Assembly: GCA_963834305.1 (NCBI GenBank)
Contig: CAWIAX010000003.1
Location: forward strand, 558,001 to 622,000
DNA from: JACCXG01 sp963834305
GTDB lineage: Bacteria; Acidobacteriota; Vicinamibacteria; Vicinamibacterales; 2-12-FULL-66-21
Length of the DNA stretch: 64,000 bases
Direction: 5' to 3'
Shown here piece after piece: positions 46,399-62,100 of the stretch. The translations under genes and the position numbers were made by a program. A model generated the notes under the pieces. That model saw only the letters and a program-made list of their open reading frames with translations, was not told the origin of the DNA and did no database searches. Position 1 is the stretch's first letter. The number at the start of each line of letters is the position of its first letter.

Positions 46399-48994
46399 AT
46401 GGTCAAGCCCGCCGTCGTTGCGATTGCCATCCTGGCGGTGGCCTCGTCCGCCTTGGCCCAGCGCCTGCCGGCCGGCGTCGTCCCGATCCACTACGACATC
46501 AGCGTGGCGCCCGACCTGGCCGCCGCGGCCTTCACCGGTGACGTGACGATTCGCGTCAGCCTGTCCAAGCCGTCGTCCCGGATCGTGCTCAATGCCGCCG
46601 AGATCACGTTCAAGGACGTCCGCATCACCGCCGGCGGCATCACCCAGACCGCCACGGTCACCCTGGATGCCAAAAACGAGCAGGCGGTCTTCAGCGTCCC
46701 CAGGGCCGTCCCCGCCGGCGAGGCACAGATCGCGATCCGCTACGACGGCATCCTCAACGACGATCTCCGAGGCCTCTACCTGAGCAAGGCAAACAACCGG
46801 CGCTACGCGGTGACACAGCTCGAAGCCACCGATGCCCGGCGGATGTTCCCGTCGTTCGACGAGCCCGCCTTCAAGGCGACCTACGCGCTCAGCGCCACGA
46901 TCGACGCCGGCGACCACGCCATCTCGAATGGCGCCGTCGTGTCCGACACGCCCGGGCCCGGCGCCGGCAAGCATACGCTGAGGTTCGAGACCACGCCGAA
47001 GATGTCCACCTATCTCGTGGCGCTCGCGGTCGGCGACTTCGAGTGCCGCGGCGGCACCGCCGACGGCATCCCCGTCCGCATCTGCGCCACCCCCGACAAA
47101 AAGGCGCTGACCGGCTTTGCTCTCGAGGCCACGCAGGCCATCGTCCAGTACTTCAACGACTACTACACCATCACCTATCCCTTCAAGAAGCTCGACATCG
47201 TGGCCGTGCCGGATTTCGCCGCCGGCGCCATGGAGAACACCGCCGCCATCTTCTACCGGGAGGCGCTGCTGCTGGCCGACGATAACGCTTCGCTGCCCGT
47301 CCGCAAGAGCATCGCCGAGGTGCTCGCCCACGAGATCGCGCACCAGTGGTTCGGCAACCTCGTGACCATGCAGTGGTGGGACGACATCTGGCTGAACGAA
47401 GGCTTTGCCAACTGGGCGATGAGCAAGCCGCTCAAGGCATGGCGGCCGGACTGGCACGTCGAGCTCGACGAGATCGAAGACAACCACGTGGCGATGGGGC
47501 TCGACTCCCTGCGCTCGACCCGGCCCGGTCCGCGCCAGGGCCACGACGACCGCCGAAATCGCCGAGCTGTTCGACCCGATCGCCTACGAAAAGGGGGCGG
47601 CGGTGCTGCGGATGATCGAGGCGTGGGTCGGCGAGGAGCCGTTCCAGAAGGCGGTCAACGCCTACATCGAGCAGTTCCAGTACGGCAATGCCCGCGCGGA
47701 AGACTTCTGGAAGACGCTGGCCCGCTCGACAGGGAAGCCGGTGGACGAAGTGATGCCGACCTTCGTGGACCAGCCGGGGCTCCCGCTGGTGTCGATCGAC
47801 CTCCGCTGCTCGGGAGCCGCGCCCCACGTCGTCGTGTCGCAGGATCGCTACCTGCGTGACCCCGCGCCCGTGGCGGCGAAGAATGCCGTCCCCTGGCAGA
47901 TTCCGGTCTGCCTGCGGACGTCCACCGGCCAGACGACGTGCGAAGTGGTGAAGGAGCCGGAGGAGGCGATCGTCCTCGACGCCTGTCCCGAGTGGGTGAT
48001 GGCCAACGCCACCGGCCGGAGCTACTACCGGACGGCGGCGCCGCCCGCAATGGTTCGGAAGCTGGCGGCGGAGATCGGGAAGCTGACGCCGGCGGAACGC
48101 ATGGTGGTGCTCGCCGACGAGTTGGCGCTCGTCCGGACCGGCCGGCACGACGTGGATGCGCTGCTCGACCTCGCCGCCGGCTTCGGGAACGAGCGTACGG
48201 CCGACGTGGTCGGCACGCTCGCCTCGGTGCTGGCGGCGGTCGGCGGCGACCTCACGACAAAGGACACGAGCGAGCCGTACCGGCGATGGGTGGCCCAGCT
48301 CGTGGTGCCCGCCTGGGACGACGTGGGTGGCATGGCGTTGCGGCCGTCGGACAGCGACGATACGAAGGCCCTGCGGGCCACGCTGGCGATGCTGCTCGGG
48401 CGGACCGCCCGCGATGCCGGTGTGCTTGCGTCGGCACGCGGGCTGGTGCAGGCGGAGCTGAAACAGAAGGGGTCGGTGGATCCCACGCTGTTGAATGTCG
48501 TCATCGAGCTGGCCGCGAGCAGCGGCGACGCGGCGCTCTACGACCAGTATCTCGCGCGCGGCCAGGCGGCCGTCGCTCCGGAAGAGCGCTATCAATATCT
48601 CTTCGCGCTCACGTACTTTTCCGACCCGGCGCTCGTCCGCCGCACCATGGACCTGGCGCTCTCGCCCGCGGTCCGGTCGCAGGACACCAAGCTGGTGGTC
48701 GCGAACCTGCTGGGCAACACCGCCGACAAGCGGCTCGTCTGGGCGCTCGTCCAGGAGCGCTGGCCCGCGATCCAGGAGAAGACCGGCGAGTTCGTCGGCA
48801 ATGTCGTGATCGTCGGGGCGCTGGCCTCGACCTGCGACGGCGCCCAGGCCGATGAGATTGAACAGTTCTTTGCCGCCCGGCCGGTGCCTGACGCCGACCG
48901 GACCCTGCGGCAGGCGCTGGAAAAGATCAGATCCTGTTCGCGCTACGTCGAGGCCCAGCGTCCGAAGCTGGCGGCGTGGCTCGAGGGGAAATAG
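46399..48994 (+). CDS. M1 family aminopeptidase (exported), one frame break
   Basis: The protein has a signal peptide (KPAVVAIAILAVASSALA), the GAMEN exopeptidase motif (from residue 276) and the zinc site HEIAHQW (His311) with the downstream Glu ligand in WLNEGFANW, then an ERAP1-like C-terminal domain. It removes N-terminal amino acids from peptides in the periplasm. One extra base near 47527 shifts the frame just after the catalytic domain; repaired, it is about 864 residues, normal for the family. ATG 46399 follows GAGGTG. Confidence 0.88.
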
Positions 48995-49030
48995 AGAACT
49001 GGGGAGCTGGGGAACTCAAGGCTTGTCTTG

Positions 49031-49065
49031 TCATATCTATTGATGTAGATTCATAGATATGAATC
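49031..49065. promoter_or_regulatory. Inverted-repeat operator and promoter overlapping the regulator start
   Basis: TCATATCTAT (49031-49040) and its exact complement ATAGATATGA (49053-49062) flank a 12-nt centre. A second inverted repeat, GATTCATA/TATGAATC with a 2-bp centre (49048-49065), overlaps it. Both cover the ATG at 49059. TTGTCT (49023-49028) and TAGATT (49046-49051) sit 17 nt apart as a weak -35/-10 pair, which would give a leaderless transcript. AT-rich symmetry in a GC-rich genome strongly suggests a repressor site, presumably autoregulation by the ArsR-type product. Confidence 0.65.
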
Positions 49066-50080
49066 TGGGCGGCCCCCTCTTCCGTCTCCTGGGAGACGAC
49101 GCCCGGTTGAGGATCCTGCGGCTGCTGGCTGCCGAGCGCCTCAATGTCACGGAATTGACAGGCATTCTCGGGCTGGCCCAGTCGGGCGTCTCCCGCCATC
49201 TCGGCATCCTCAAGGATGCCGGTCTGGTGACCGAGCAGCGGGAAGGGGGCTACGCTTTCTACCAGCTGGCACCTGCGGTAGCCGACGGCGCCAACGGGTT
49301 CGGGCCCCTCTGGCCGCTCCTGTCACTCCATTTCGAGCAGTCTGCCCGCACCCCCGAGGGGCGCGAAGACGACGCCCGGCTGGAAGAGGTGCGGCGGGTC
49401 CGGAAAGAGAACTTCGAGCAGCATGGCGGCCCGGACGCGCGCGAGCGGCAGCTCGTGCCCGGACGGAGCTGGGCGGCCTGGGCGCGGGCGCTGGGACACC
49501 TGCTGCCGCCCCTGCGCGTGGCGGATCTCGGCTGCGGCGACGGCTACCTGACGATCGAAGCGAGCCGCTGGGCCGCGCGGGTGATTGCCATCGACCGGTC
49601 GCGCGCGGTGCTGACCCGGGCACGGGACCTGGCGCGCCGGCGCGGCGTGCGGAACGTGATCTGGCGCCGCGGCGACCTCGAGCAGCTGCCCCTCCGCGAC
49701 GGCGTCGTGGACGTCGCGCTGCTCTCGCAGGCGCTGCATCACGCGGAGGATCCCGGCCGGGCCATCGCCGAGGCCGCGCGCGTGGTCGTTCCGGGCGGGC
49801 GCGTGCTGGTGCTCGATCTCCGCGAGCACGACCAGGCCTGGGTGCGGACGAGGCTGGGCGATCGCTGGCAGGGCTTCTCCGGCCGGACGCTGTCGGACCT
49901 GCTCGAGGCCGCGGGGCTGTCGAACGTCACCGTCAACGTGGGCGCCCGCCGGACCGGCGACCCCTTCACCGTCCTGATCGCCAGTGGCGTCAAGCCGTCC
50001 GGCGTCCCTTCCGGCTCGAGCGACACCAGTCCAACGAACCGCAAGCCCCAATCCATCGCACGCCAACGAGTTTCAGGCAC

Positions 50081-50084
<4 letters not shown>
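49059..50084 (+). CDS. ArsR-family HTH / SAM-methyltransferase-fold regulator (SahR-like)
   Basis: The 341-residue protein joins an ArsR winged helix (about 5-80; LRILRLLAAERLNVTELTGIL, SGVSRHLGILKDAGLV) to a class I methyltransferase fold with motif I ADLGCGDGYL (from Ala155) and LSQALHHAEDPGRAI. SahR, the ArsR-family repressor of SAM-cycle genes, has this architecture and senses S-adenosylhomocysteine with the methylase-like domain. Here the gene is fused by a 4-nt overlap (ATGA) to methionine synthase, a core SahR target, which supports the same role. No Shine-Dalgarno precedes ATG 49059. Orthology to proteobacterial SahR is inferred, not proven. Confidence 0.8.
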
Positions 50085-53875
<3,791 letters not shown>

Positions 53876-53934
53876 CCGGCCATCCTGGCGTATAGTGCGG
53901 CTGGCGGCTGGCGCCCGGTAGCCGGGAAATTCCG

Positions 53935-53959
53935 CGGGGACCCAACCATGGCGTCCCCG
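53935..53959. other. Hairpin CGGGGAC/GTCCCCG downstream of metH
   Basis: A perfect 7-bp inverted repeat (53935-53941 and 53953-53959) with an 11-nt loop lies in the 109-nt gap between metH and the adaptor operon. No T-run follows, so it is either a weak terminator or a leader structure of the adaptor operon. A TATAGT at 53891-53896 upstream could be a -10 box. Confidence 0.3.
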
Positions 53960-53984
53960 TGTCCGTCTGATATGCCGTAGCCCA

Positions 53985-55280
53985 ATGACCTTTCGCAGGA
54001 CCGGCGTGCGCACGCTGGCCGCGTCCCTGGCAGCCGTGCTGGCTTTCGGGGGGGCGGCGGTCTGGATCGGCTGGGGTAGCCGGCATGCGGCGGTGGTGTC
54101 GGCGGCCGGGTCTCCCGGGCAGGCGGCCGGGCGGCAGACCACCGTGACCCTCGCCCGCCGCGATTTCGTCCGCTCCGTGCGGTTGAGCGGGACGGTCGAA
54201 GCGATCCAGTCCACGACCATCTCGGCGCCGCGCCTCTCGGGTCCCAGCGCCAACTCCCTCGTCATCACCCGCCTCGTCCGCGCCGGCAGCACCGTCAAGC
54301 CGGGCGACCTCGTCGTCGAGTTCGATCGGCAGCAGCAGGTGACCACCGCGCTCGACCGCCGGGCGGAGCTCCAGGACCTCGACCAGCAGATCCGCAAGCG
54401 TGAAGCGCAGGAGCGGGCGGCCGCCGCGCGGGACGAGAGCGAGATCGCCCTGGCCGAGAGCGCGCGCGCCCGCGCCGAGCTGGAGATGGTCAAGAACGAC
54501 ATGATCCCGAAGATCAACGCCGAGAAGAACCGGACGGCGCTGGAACAGGCGCGCGCCACGCTCGCGCAGCTCCAGGCCACCTACGACCTGAAGAGGAAGG
54601 CGGCGGCGGCCGACCTCCGGATCCTGGCCATCCGCCGCGAGCGCGCCGGGAACGCGATGCGCATGGCCGAAAGCAACGCCGAGCGGATGGCGATCCGGGC
54701 GCCGATCGGCGGGATGGCCGTCCTCAAGACGGTCTGGAAGTCGAACACCATGGCGGAGGTCCAGGAAGGCGAAGAGGTCCGTACCGGGGTGCCGGTGGTG
54801 GACATCGTGGACCCCTCGGCGATGCGCGTGCGGGCCCGGGTCAACCAGGCCGACATCAACGGGCTGCGGGTCGGCCAGGCGGTGCGCGTCGGGCTCGACG
54901 CCTACCCGGAGCTGGCGTTTGCCGGCCGCGTCGCCCAGATCTCCCCGCTCGGCGTCGCCTCGACGCTGTCGCCGAAGGTGCGCAACTTCATCGTGTTGAT
55001 CGACGTCGACGGGGCGCACCCGAACCTGATGCCCGACCTGACGGCGTCGCTCGACGTCGAGCTGGAGCGGGTGCCCGGCGCGCTGGTCGTGCCGCGCGAC
55101 GCGCTGCACGTGGACGGCGACCGGACGCTGGTGCGCCTGCAGCGCGGCTCCGGCTTCGAGGATCGGGCGGTCACGCTCGGCGCGATGAGCGCGCACGAAG
55201 CGGTGGTGGCGTCCGGCCTCGACGAGGGAGCCGTGGTCGCACGGAACGTCGCACGGAACGCCGCGCGGGGCACGCAGTGA
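53985..55280 (+). CDS. HlyD/MacA-like periplasmic adaptor (first of three)
   Basis: The 431-residue protein has a membrane anchor near the N-terminus (about 10-30), a barrel-sandwich/lipoyl half (GTVEAIQSTTISAP...VKPGDLVVEFD), a coiled-coil hairpin rich in Ala/Glu/Arg (about 120-225), the returning lipoyl half (MAIRAPIGGMAVLKTVW) and a beta-barrel domain (VDPSAMRVRARVNQADINGL, VGLDAYPELAFAGRV). It links an inner-membrane pump to an outer-membrane exit or delivers substrate in the periplasm. It is the first of four genes joined by 4-nt overlaps. Its own start lacks a clear Shine-Dalgarno. Confidence 0.82.
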   Translation: MTFRRTGVRTLAASLAAVLAFGGAAVWIGWGSRHAAVVSAAGSPGQAAGRQTTVTLARRDFVRSVRLSGTVEAIQSTTISAPRLSGPSANSLVITRLVRAGSTVKPGDLVVEFDRQQQVTTALDRRAELQDLDQQIRKREAQERAAAARDESEIALAESARARAELEMVKNDMIPKINAEKNRTALEQARATLAQLQATYDLKRKAAAADLRILAIRRERAGNAMRMAESNAERMAIRAPIGGMAVLKTVWKSNTMAEVQEGEEVRTGVPVVDIVDPSAMRVRARVNQADINGLRVGQAVRVGLDAYPELAFAGRVAQISPLGVASTLSPKVRNFIVLIDVDGAHPNLMPDLTASLDVELERVPGALVVPRDALHVDGDRTLVRLQRGSGFEDRAVTLGAMSAHEAVVASGLDEGAVVARNVARNAARGTQ

Positions 55281-56546
55281 GGCGCCTGTCCGCCCTGCGG
55301 CGGCCGCGCTACGCGGCGCTTGCGGCGCTGGCCGCCGTGCTCGCCTTTGCCGGCGCGTTCGTCGCGGTGGGCAAGACGACCGCTCCGGACCTGCCGACCG
55401 CGGCGATCGCGAAGGGGGAGTTCGTCGATACGCTGGAGATCCGCGGGGAGATTCGCCCGCTCAAGTCGATCGTGCTGGCGTCGCCGATGCAGTCCGGCGA
55501 GCTCCAGATCATCCAGCTGGCCAAGAACGGCTCGCCGGTCAAGCCCGGGGACGTCGTCGTGAAGTTCGACGGGTCGACACTCCAGCGCACCATCCAGGAG
55601 AAGCAGGTCCGAGCTGCGCCAGTCGGAGGCCGAGATCGAGCAGGCCAAGGCCCAGGGCCGCCTGCTCGAGGAGCAGAACGCCACCGCGCTGATGAAGGCG
55701 CGCTACGACATCGAGCGCGCCCGCCTCGACGTGAACAAGGGAGACACCGTTCCGCGCATCGAGAACGAGCAGGCCAAGCTGACGCTGGGCGACTCGCGCG
55801 GCAAGCTGAGCGAGCTCGAGGCCAAGATCACGTCCGACGCCGCCGCCACCGAGGCGGACGTCGCCGCGCGCAGCAGGAAGCGCGAGAAGGCGCTGTTCGA
55901 CCTGCAGCGCGCCGAGCTCGGGCTCAAGAACCTCGAGCTCAAGGCGCCGTCGGCCGGCACGGTCAACATCCTGCCGAATTTCCGGTCCGGCGGCATGTTC
56001 GGCGGGGAGCAGGAATTCCGCGAGGGGGACCGCGCCTGGCCCGGCGCCGCGATCGTCGAGCTGCCCGACATGTCGTCGGTGCACCTCGAGGCGCGCCTCG
56101 ACGAGTCCGACCGCGGCCGGCTCCAGGCGGGCCAGCAGGCGATCGTCCGGATCGAGGCGATCCCGGGCAAGGACCTCCAGGCACGCATCCAGCACATCTC
56201 CGTGCTCGCCCGGGTGGACTTCAGCTCGGGATGGCCGCCGGCCCGCAACTTCGATCTCAACCTGGTCCTGGTGGACACGGATCCGCGGATCCGTCCCGGC
56301 ATGACCGCGGTGGCGCGGATCGCGACCGAGCGGGTGCCGGACGTCGTCCTGGCGCCGGCCGAAGCGCTGTTCCAGCGCGACGGCGCGCCGATCGTCTACG
56401 TGCTCGACGGCTCGGAGTTCGTCGAGCGGCGGGTGGCGGTGCAGCGGCGCGGCCGCGAGCAATCGATCATCTCGTCGGGCCTGTCCCCGGGCGAGCGGGT
56501 GGCCACCCGGCGGCCGGCGCCCGACATGGTGCGGAGGGAGAATTGA
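55277..56546 (+). CDS. HlyD/MacA-like periplasmic adaptor (second of three), one frame break
   Basis: After repair of one extra base near 55610 the protein has about 422 residues: N-terminal anchor (YAALAALAAVLAFAGAFVAVG), lipoyl half (LEIRGEIRPLKSIVLASP...VKPGDVVVKFDG), coiled-coil hairpin, second lipoyl half (ELKAPSAGTVNILPNF) and beta-barrel (MSSVHLEARLDESDRGRL, RIEAIPGKDLQARI). It is paralogous to its two neighbours rather than a duplicate at DNA level. The GTG start overlaps the upstream stop (GTGA). Confidence 0.8.
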
Positions 56547-57846
56547 GGCGTCGCCTCGTCATTGCCGTCGCGGTGCTCGTGGTCGCTGCGGCCGGGGCCG
56601 CCGCGGCCGTCGCGTTCGCCAGGCTACCCGATCGCGGCACGATCGTCCCGACGGCGCGCGTGGCCGGCACCCCCCTGAAGCTCACCGTCCATGCCACTGG
56701 CGACCTCCGCGCCGGCCGCACGGTCACGCTCGTCACCCCGCCGGTCACCGGCACCCTCCGCATCGTCCAGCTGGTGCAGACCGGCATGCCGGTCAAGGCG
56801 CAGGACGTGGTGATGGAGTTCGACCCGGCCGACCAGCAGTTCGCGCTCGACCAGGCGCGGTCGGAGCTGGCGGAAGCGGAGCAGGAGATCGTCAAGATGA
56901 AGGCGGACACCGCGGTCCAGAAGGCGCAGGACGCGGTCGCGCTGCTGACGGCGCGGTTCGACGTCCGGCGGTCGGAGCTGGACGTGTCGGGCAACGAGTT
57001 CATCCCGCAATCGACGCGCAGAAGAACGTGCTGTCCCTCGAGGAAGCGAGACGCCGCCTCGCGCAGCTGGAGGAGGACGTGCAGTCGCGCGACACCACCA
57101 ACCAGGCGTCGCTCGCCGTGGTCGAGGAGAAGCGCAACAAGGCCAGCCTGGCGATGCAGCGCGCCCAGCAGGGCATCGAGAGCCTGGTGCTGCGGGCCCC
57201 CTTCGACGGCGTGGTCTCGCTCAAGGAGAACCGCAACGCAGCGGGCGGGATAATCTTCTTCGGCATGGTCCTGCCCGAATACCGCGAGGGCGACCAGGTC
57301 TTCCCCGGCCAGCCGGTGACCGACGTGATCGAGTCGGGGCGCATGGAGCTGCGCGCCAAGATCGACGAGAACGACCGCGGCAACCTGACGGCAGGGCAGG
57401 TCGCGGCGGTGCACGTCGAAACGCTCCCTGGCGAGGTGTTCAAAGCGAGGGTCGGGGCGCTCTCCGGCCTCGCCAGCCGCGGCCGGTTCTTCGACAGTGC
57501 GTCGGTGAGCCGGCTGTTCGACGTCACCTTCCAGTTCGAGAGCCCGGACCCGCGGCTGAAGGCGGGTGCCTCGGCGCGCCTGGTCATCGAGGGCTCGGAA
57601 CTCGCCGGCGCGCTGCACGTGCCCCGCCAGGCCGTGTTCGCGCGCAACGGCAAGAACCACGTCTTCCTCAAGGCCGGCGATCGCTTCGAGGAGCGCGAGG
57701 TCAAGGTCACCCAGCGCACCGAGAGCCGCGTCGTCGTCGAAGGGCTGTCGGAGGGGGCGGAGATTGCGCTCGTCGATCCGGGCGCCCGTCCGGCCGGGGC
57801 GCAGCAACAGGCGGCGCCGGCGCTGCCGGCGGCGGGCCCGCGATGA
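56543..57846 (+). CDS. HlyD/MacA-like periplasmic adaptor (third of three), one frame break
   Basis: The start is TTG 56543, overlapping the previous stop (TTGA) and preceded by GGAGGGAG, which decides this rare start. After restoring one base near 57007 the product has about 434 residues with the same layout: anchor (LVIAVAVLVVAAAGAAAAVAF), lipoyl half (HATGDLRAGRTVTLVTP...VKAQDVVMEFD), long coiled coil, second half (LVLRAPFDGVVSLKEN) and beta-barrel (SGRMELRAKIDENDRGNL). An Ala/Pro/Gln tail ends the protein. It overlaps the permease start by 4 nt. Confidence 0.8.
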
Positions 57847-59125
57847 GCTCGTCGCGCATTCCCGCCATCGGCGCCTACGCCGACTTCCTCCCCGACTTCC
57901 GCATGGGGCTCGAGAACCTCCGCGCCCACAAGCTCCGCTCGCTGCTGACGATGATGGGGATGATCTTCGGCGTTGCCGCGGTGGTCGCGATGCTGTCGAT
58001 CGGCGCCGGCGCGCAGCAGGAGGTGATGGCGTTCATCGAGCAGCTCGGCGTGCGCAACCTGATCGTCGAAGCGCGCGAGGCCCCGGACCAGCAGGCGCTG
58101 CAGAAGATCCGGAAGCTGTCCGCCGGCCTCAGCTTCCAGGACTACCGCGTCATCCAGGCCAACCTCGACGGCATCACCGCCGCCACCGCGCGCAAGCGCT
58201 TCACGCCGGCGCAAGCTGCTGCCCAAGCCGCAGGGCGATGCGCCGGTGGTCTACGGCGTCAGCCCCGCGTATCAGGCGATCGCCAATCTTCAGGTCGTCA
58301 ACGGCCGCTTCTTCGACGATGCGCGAAACCGCCGCCGCGGCGCCGGTGGCCGTGCTCGGCGAGGGGGCCGCCGCCGCCATCTTCGGCACCGACGATCCCG
58401 TCGGCCAGCACGTGAAGGTGAACGAGCAGTGGTTCCAGGTGATCGGGGTGGCCGGGCCGCAGCTCACCGCGCAGACCGACGTCGCGGGGATCCCGGCGCA
58501 GGACCGCAACAACCTGATCTACGTGCCGCTCTACTCGGCCATCTTCCGGCTCGAGGACGGCCAGACGCGCTCGAAGGACGAGATCGACGGCATCTATCTC
58601 CAGATGCGCTCGGCCGACGACGTGCCGTCTTCGGCGGCGCTGCTGCGCGGGCTGCTGAACGTGGCGCACCGCGAGGCGGGCGACTTCACCATCGTCTCGC
58701 CGGCGGAGCTGCTGGCGGAGCAGCGGCGAACGCAGCGCATCTTCGAGATGGTGATGGTGGCGATCGCGTCGATTTCGCTGCTGGTCGGCGGCATCGGCAT
58801 CATGAACATCATGCTCGCCAGCGTGATGGAGCGGACCCGCGAGATCGGCGTGCGGCGGGCCATCGGCGCGAAGCGGCGCGACGTGATCCGCCAGTTCCTG
58901 ATCGAGACCACGATCATCTCGCTGGCCGGCGGCGTGATCGGCGTGCTGCTCGGCGTTGGCCTGTCGCAGCTCATCGGCTATTTCGCCGGCTGGTCCACCA
59001 TCGTCACCACCTGGTCGATCGTGCTGGCGTTCGTCGTGTCGGTGGCGGTCGGACTGGTGTTCGGCCTGTATCCTGCTGCCCGGGCCGCGAGCCTCGACCC
59101 GGTCAAGGCGCTGCACTACGAATAG
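57843..59125 (+). CDS. MacB-type ABC permease, two frame breaks
   Basis: The protein (about 426 residues after removing extra bases near 58212 and 58321) has the MacB/FtsX plan: first helix (LRSLLTMMGMIFGVAAVVAMLSIG), a periplasmic core domain, then three helices with GGIGIMNIMLASVMERTREIGVRRAIGAK and a closing PAARAASLDPVKALHYE. It has no ATPase domain, and no ABC ATPase gene follows: the next gene is on the other strand. The partner ATPase must be encoded elsewhere or the complex is unusual. It is coupled to the third adaptor by ATGA. Confidence 0.85.
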
Positions 59126-59170
59126 CCCGGACGATTCCTCGCGGGTCCTCGCGAAACGTGCGCAGCGGAC

Positions 59171-62100
59171 TCAGATCCGCATCAGGACACCGCGCGCGGG
59201 CTGTTCCCAGAGCGCCGAAAGCGCCTGGCAATAAATCGTGAGCTGCCGGCGATACTGCCCGGCCTCGGCGTCGAGCTCGCGGTCCGTCTTGAAGTCGAGG
59301 ACCACCAGCCGGCGCGCCCCTTCGCCTTCGCCGTTCGCCTCCTCGAACGCCAGGTCGATCGTGCCCTCGATCAGCGTGCCCCCCTCCGCCTGCCAGATGA
59401 TCGGCAGCTCGCGGTAGCAGCGCCCCGCCGCGTTCGCCGCCCGGATCCGGTCGAACAGCGGATGGCGCAGGACCGCGGTGACCACTTCGACCGCGGCATA
59501 CACCTCCTCCTCGACCCCGTCGCCCAAGCCGAGGAGGATGCGCCCCTGCGTCCCCGCAATCCGCCTGACCACGTCGTCCGATGCGTCGAGCGGCACTGTG
59601 GCCAGCGTGGTGTGCACGAGCGTGCCGAAGCGCGGGCCGAAGGGACGCCCGGCGACGCGCGACACGTCAATCAGCTCGATCGCGGGATCCGTCAGCCCGA
59701 GCAGCGGAAGGGCCGGGTCGCCTGCCACCTGCGTGGCGGTCCGGGTGACGACGGATGGCGCGCTGGCGGACGCGATCGCCGCAGCGCGGGTGGACTCCCA
59801 GTGCTGAAAAGCCGCGAGCCGTTCCGCGCCGCCAGCCGGGTCGCCATCCCTGGCGATCAGATCGTCGCGGCGGAGGCCGAAGGGAGAGCCCGCATCCAGC
59901 GCGAGGACGTGCGGGTCCCACCAGACGGCGTGGTATTCGCCGGCATCCGCGGACGGCGCGCCGGGAACAGGATCGTGCGGCGCGTCGGGGCCGAAGCGGT
60001 AGGCGCCGGGCGACACCGTGGTCTGCCGCGCCGGGTCGCCATCCGGGCGTGTGAGCACGGTGTCTTTGGATGGGAACACCGGGCAGCCCGCCGCCGTGCC
60101 GGGACGCCGCCGCTCCGACACCGGCGGATAGATCGCGGGCATCAGGGGATCCAGCCAGCCGCCCTCGTAGACCTCGTCGCCAATGGCGGGAACGACGAGG
60201 ACGTCGCGCGCGCGGGTGGCGGCCACGTAGGCGAGCCGCTCTCCCTCGGCGCGATCCCTGGCCGCTTCCTCCGCGCCGTGCAGCAGCAGGTCCGTCGGCG
60301 CCCAGCCGCCCAGCTTCACCGCGCACAGGTTGCCCGACGGATCGATCCACCGCCCCGCCTCGGGGCGCGACAGCTTGCACGACAGATCGGCCAGGATGAC
60401 GATGGGGAACTCGAGGCCCTTGGCTTTGTGCACCGTCATCATCCGGACGCCGTCGCTGTCCTCTTCGAGGATGGGTGCTTCCGCCCCCTGCGCCGTGTCG
60501 GCCGCGGTCCGCAGCTCTTCGACGAAGCCGCGGAACGAGATGCCGCCGCCCTGCTCGTACTGCCGCGCGAGCTCGGCCACGTGCAGCACATTGGCGAGCG
60601 CCTGCTCGCCGCCGACGCGCAGGGCGAAGCCGACGTGTGCCCGGGTGGCCACGAGCAGCTCGTGCAGCACGCCGGAGGCGCCCCCCCACTCGCGGGTGTC
60701 CCCGGCGTCGGCAAAGACGCTGTTGCGATGGCGATGCAGCCGCTTCAGCAGCGCCAGCGCGCCGGCGATCGGCCGCAGGTGCTCGACATCGGCCGGCGTG
60801 TCGCGGGCGAAGATCTCCGGGATGCGGTGCGGATGGAAGACGTGGCGCTTGAAGCCCTTCTCGGTCTTGCGGCCGAAGCGGTGCGCCCAGTCGAGCAGAT
60901 CCTCGTCGCTGATGGCGAAGAACGGGCCGCGCAGCGTCGCGAACACCGACAGCTCGTCGTCCGGCCACTCGACCGCGGCGAGCGCCGCCCGGATGGCTTC
61001 AATCTCTTCGCGCTCGTGGAACGCCCGTCCGCCGACCAGCACGTGCGGGATGCCGCGCGCCTCGAGCGCGTCCACGTAGGGCCGGGTGACGTCGCTCTGC
61101 CAGCTGACGAAGCGGCGGAACAGGAGGCAGATGTGCTTGGCGGCGACGGGCACGGTGGCGGCGCCGCTGCGCTCGGTGACCTGCCATCCGCTCTCGTTGA
61201 CGATCCAGTCGACCAGCGCGCCGACCGCCGCGGGCAGCGACTTCTCGATCGCAGAAGCCGCTGATGTTCCTGATCGCGTACGGCGACGGGACCGGCAGCA
61301 CGACAACCGCGGGCTGGCCGGCGAGCGGCGGGCGGTCCGGTGCGAGCGGGACGTAGGGCGCCTGGAGCGTCAGCTCGTCGCCGGTCATCACCGGCGCGAA
61401 CGCGGCGTTCACGCAGGCCTGGATCGCGGGCACGCTGCGGAAGCTGGTGTTGAGGTGGACGAGCCGGGCGCCCTGCGCCTCGAGCTGCGCCGAGACCTCG
61501 CGGTAGATCCCGACGTCGGCGCGGCGGAAGCGGTAGATCGACTGCTTGGGATCGCCGACCAGGAACAGCCGCCCCGCCACCGGCCGGGCACGGCGCCAGT
61601 CGGTTTCCGTTTCGTCGTCCGCGGCGAGCAGCAGCAGGATCTCGGCCTGCAGCGGATCGGTGTCCTGGAACTCGTCCACGAAGATGCGCTTGAAGCGGCG
61701 CTGGAAGCCGCGGCGCACCTGCGGGTTGTCGCGCACGAGGTCGCGCGCGAGCAGCAGCAGGTCGAGGAAGTCGAGCGCGCCGGCCGCGGCCTTGAGCTCC
61801 TCGTAGCGGTCGATGGCACCGCGCAGCTCCCGCTGCAGCAGCGCCGCGAGGTCGGCGTCGGCGTCCATGCGGAGCCGGTCGAGGCGGGCGCGCAGCTCGT
61901 CCACCGCCTGCAGGATTGCGTCGCGGCGCACACCTTCCTTGTAGGTGGCGCCGCGCCCGGGCCGCAGGTTGCCGAGCACGCGATCCCGCGAGAGGTCCAC
62001 CAGCCCGGCTTCCCAGCCATCGAGGTCGGTCGTGCCGGCGTCGCCGAATTCCTGCTGCAGCGCAATCTCGTCGCTCAGCCGCCGCACCGGCTCGGTCGAG

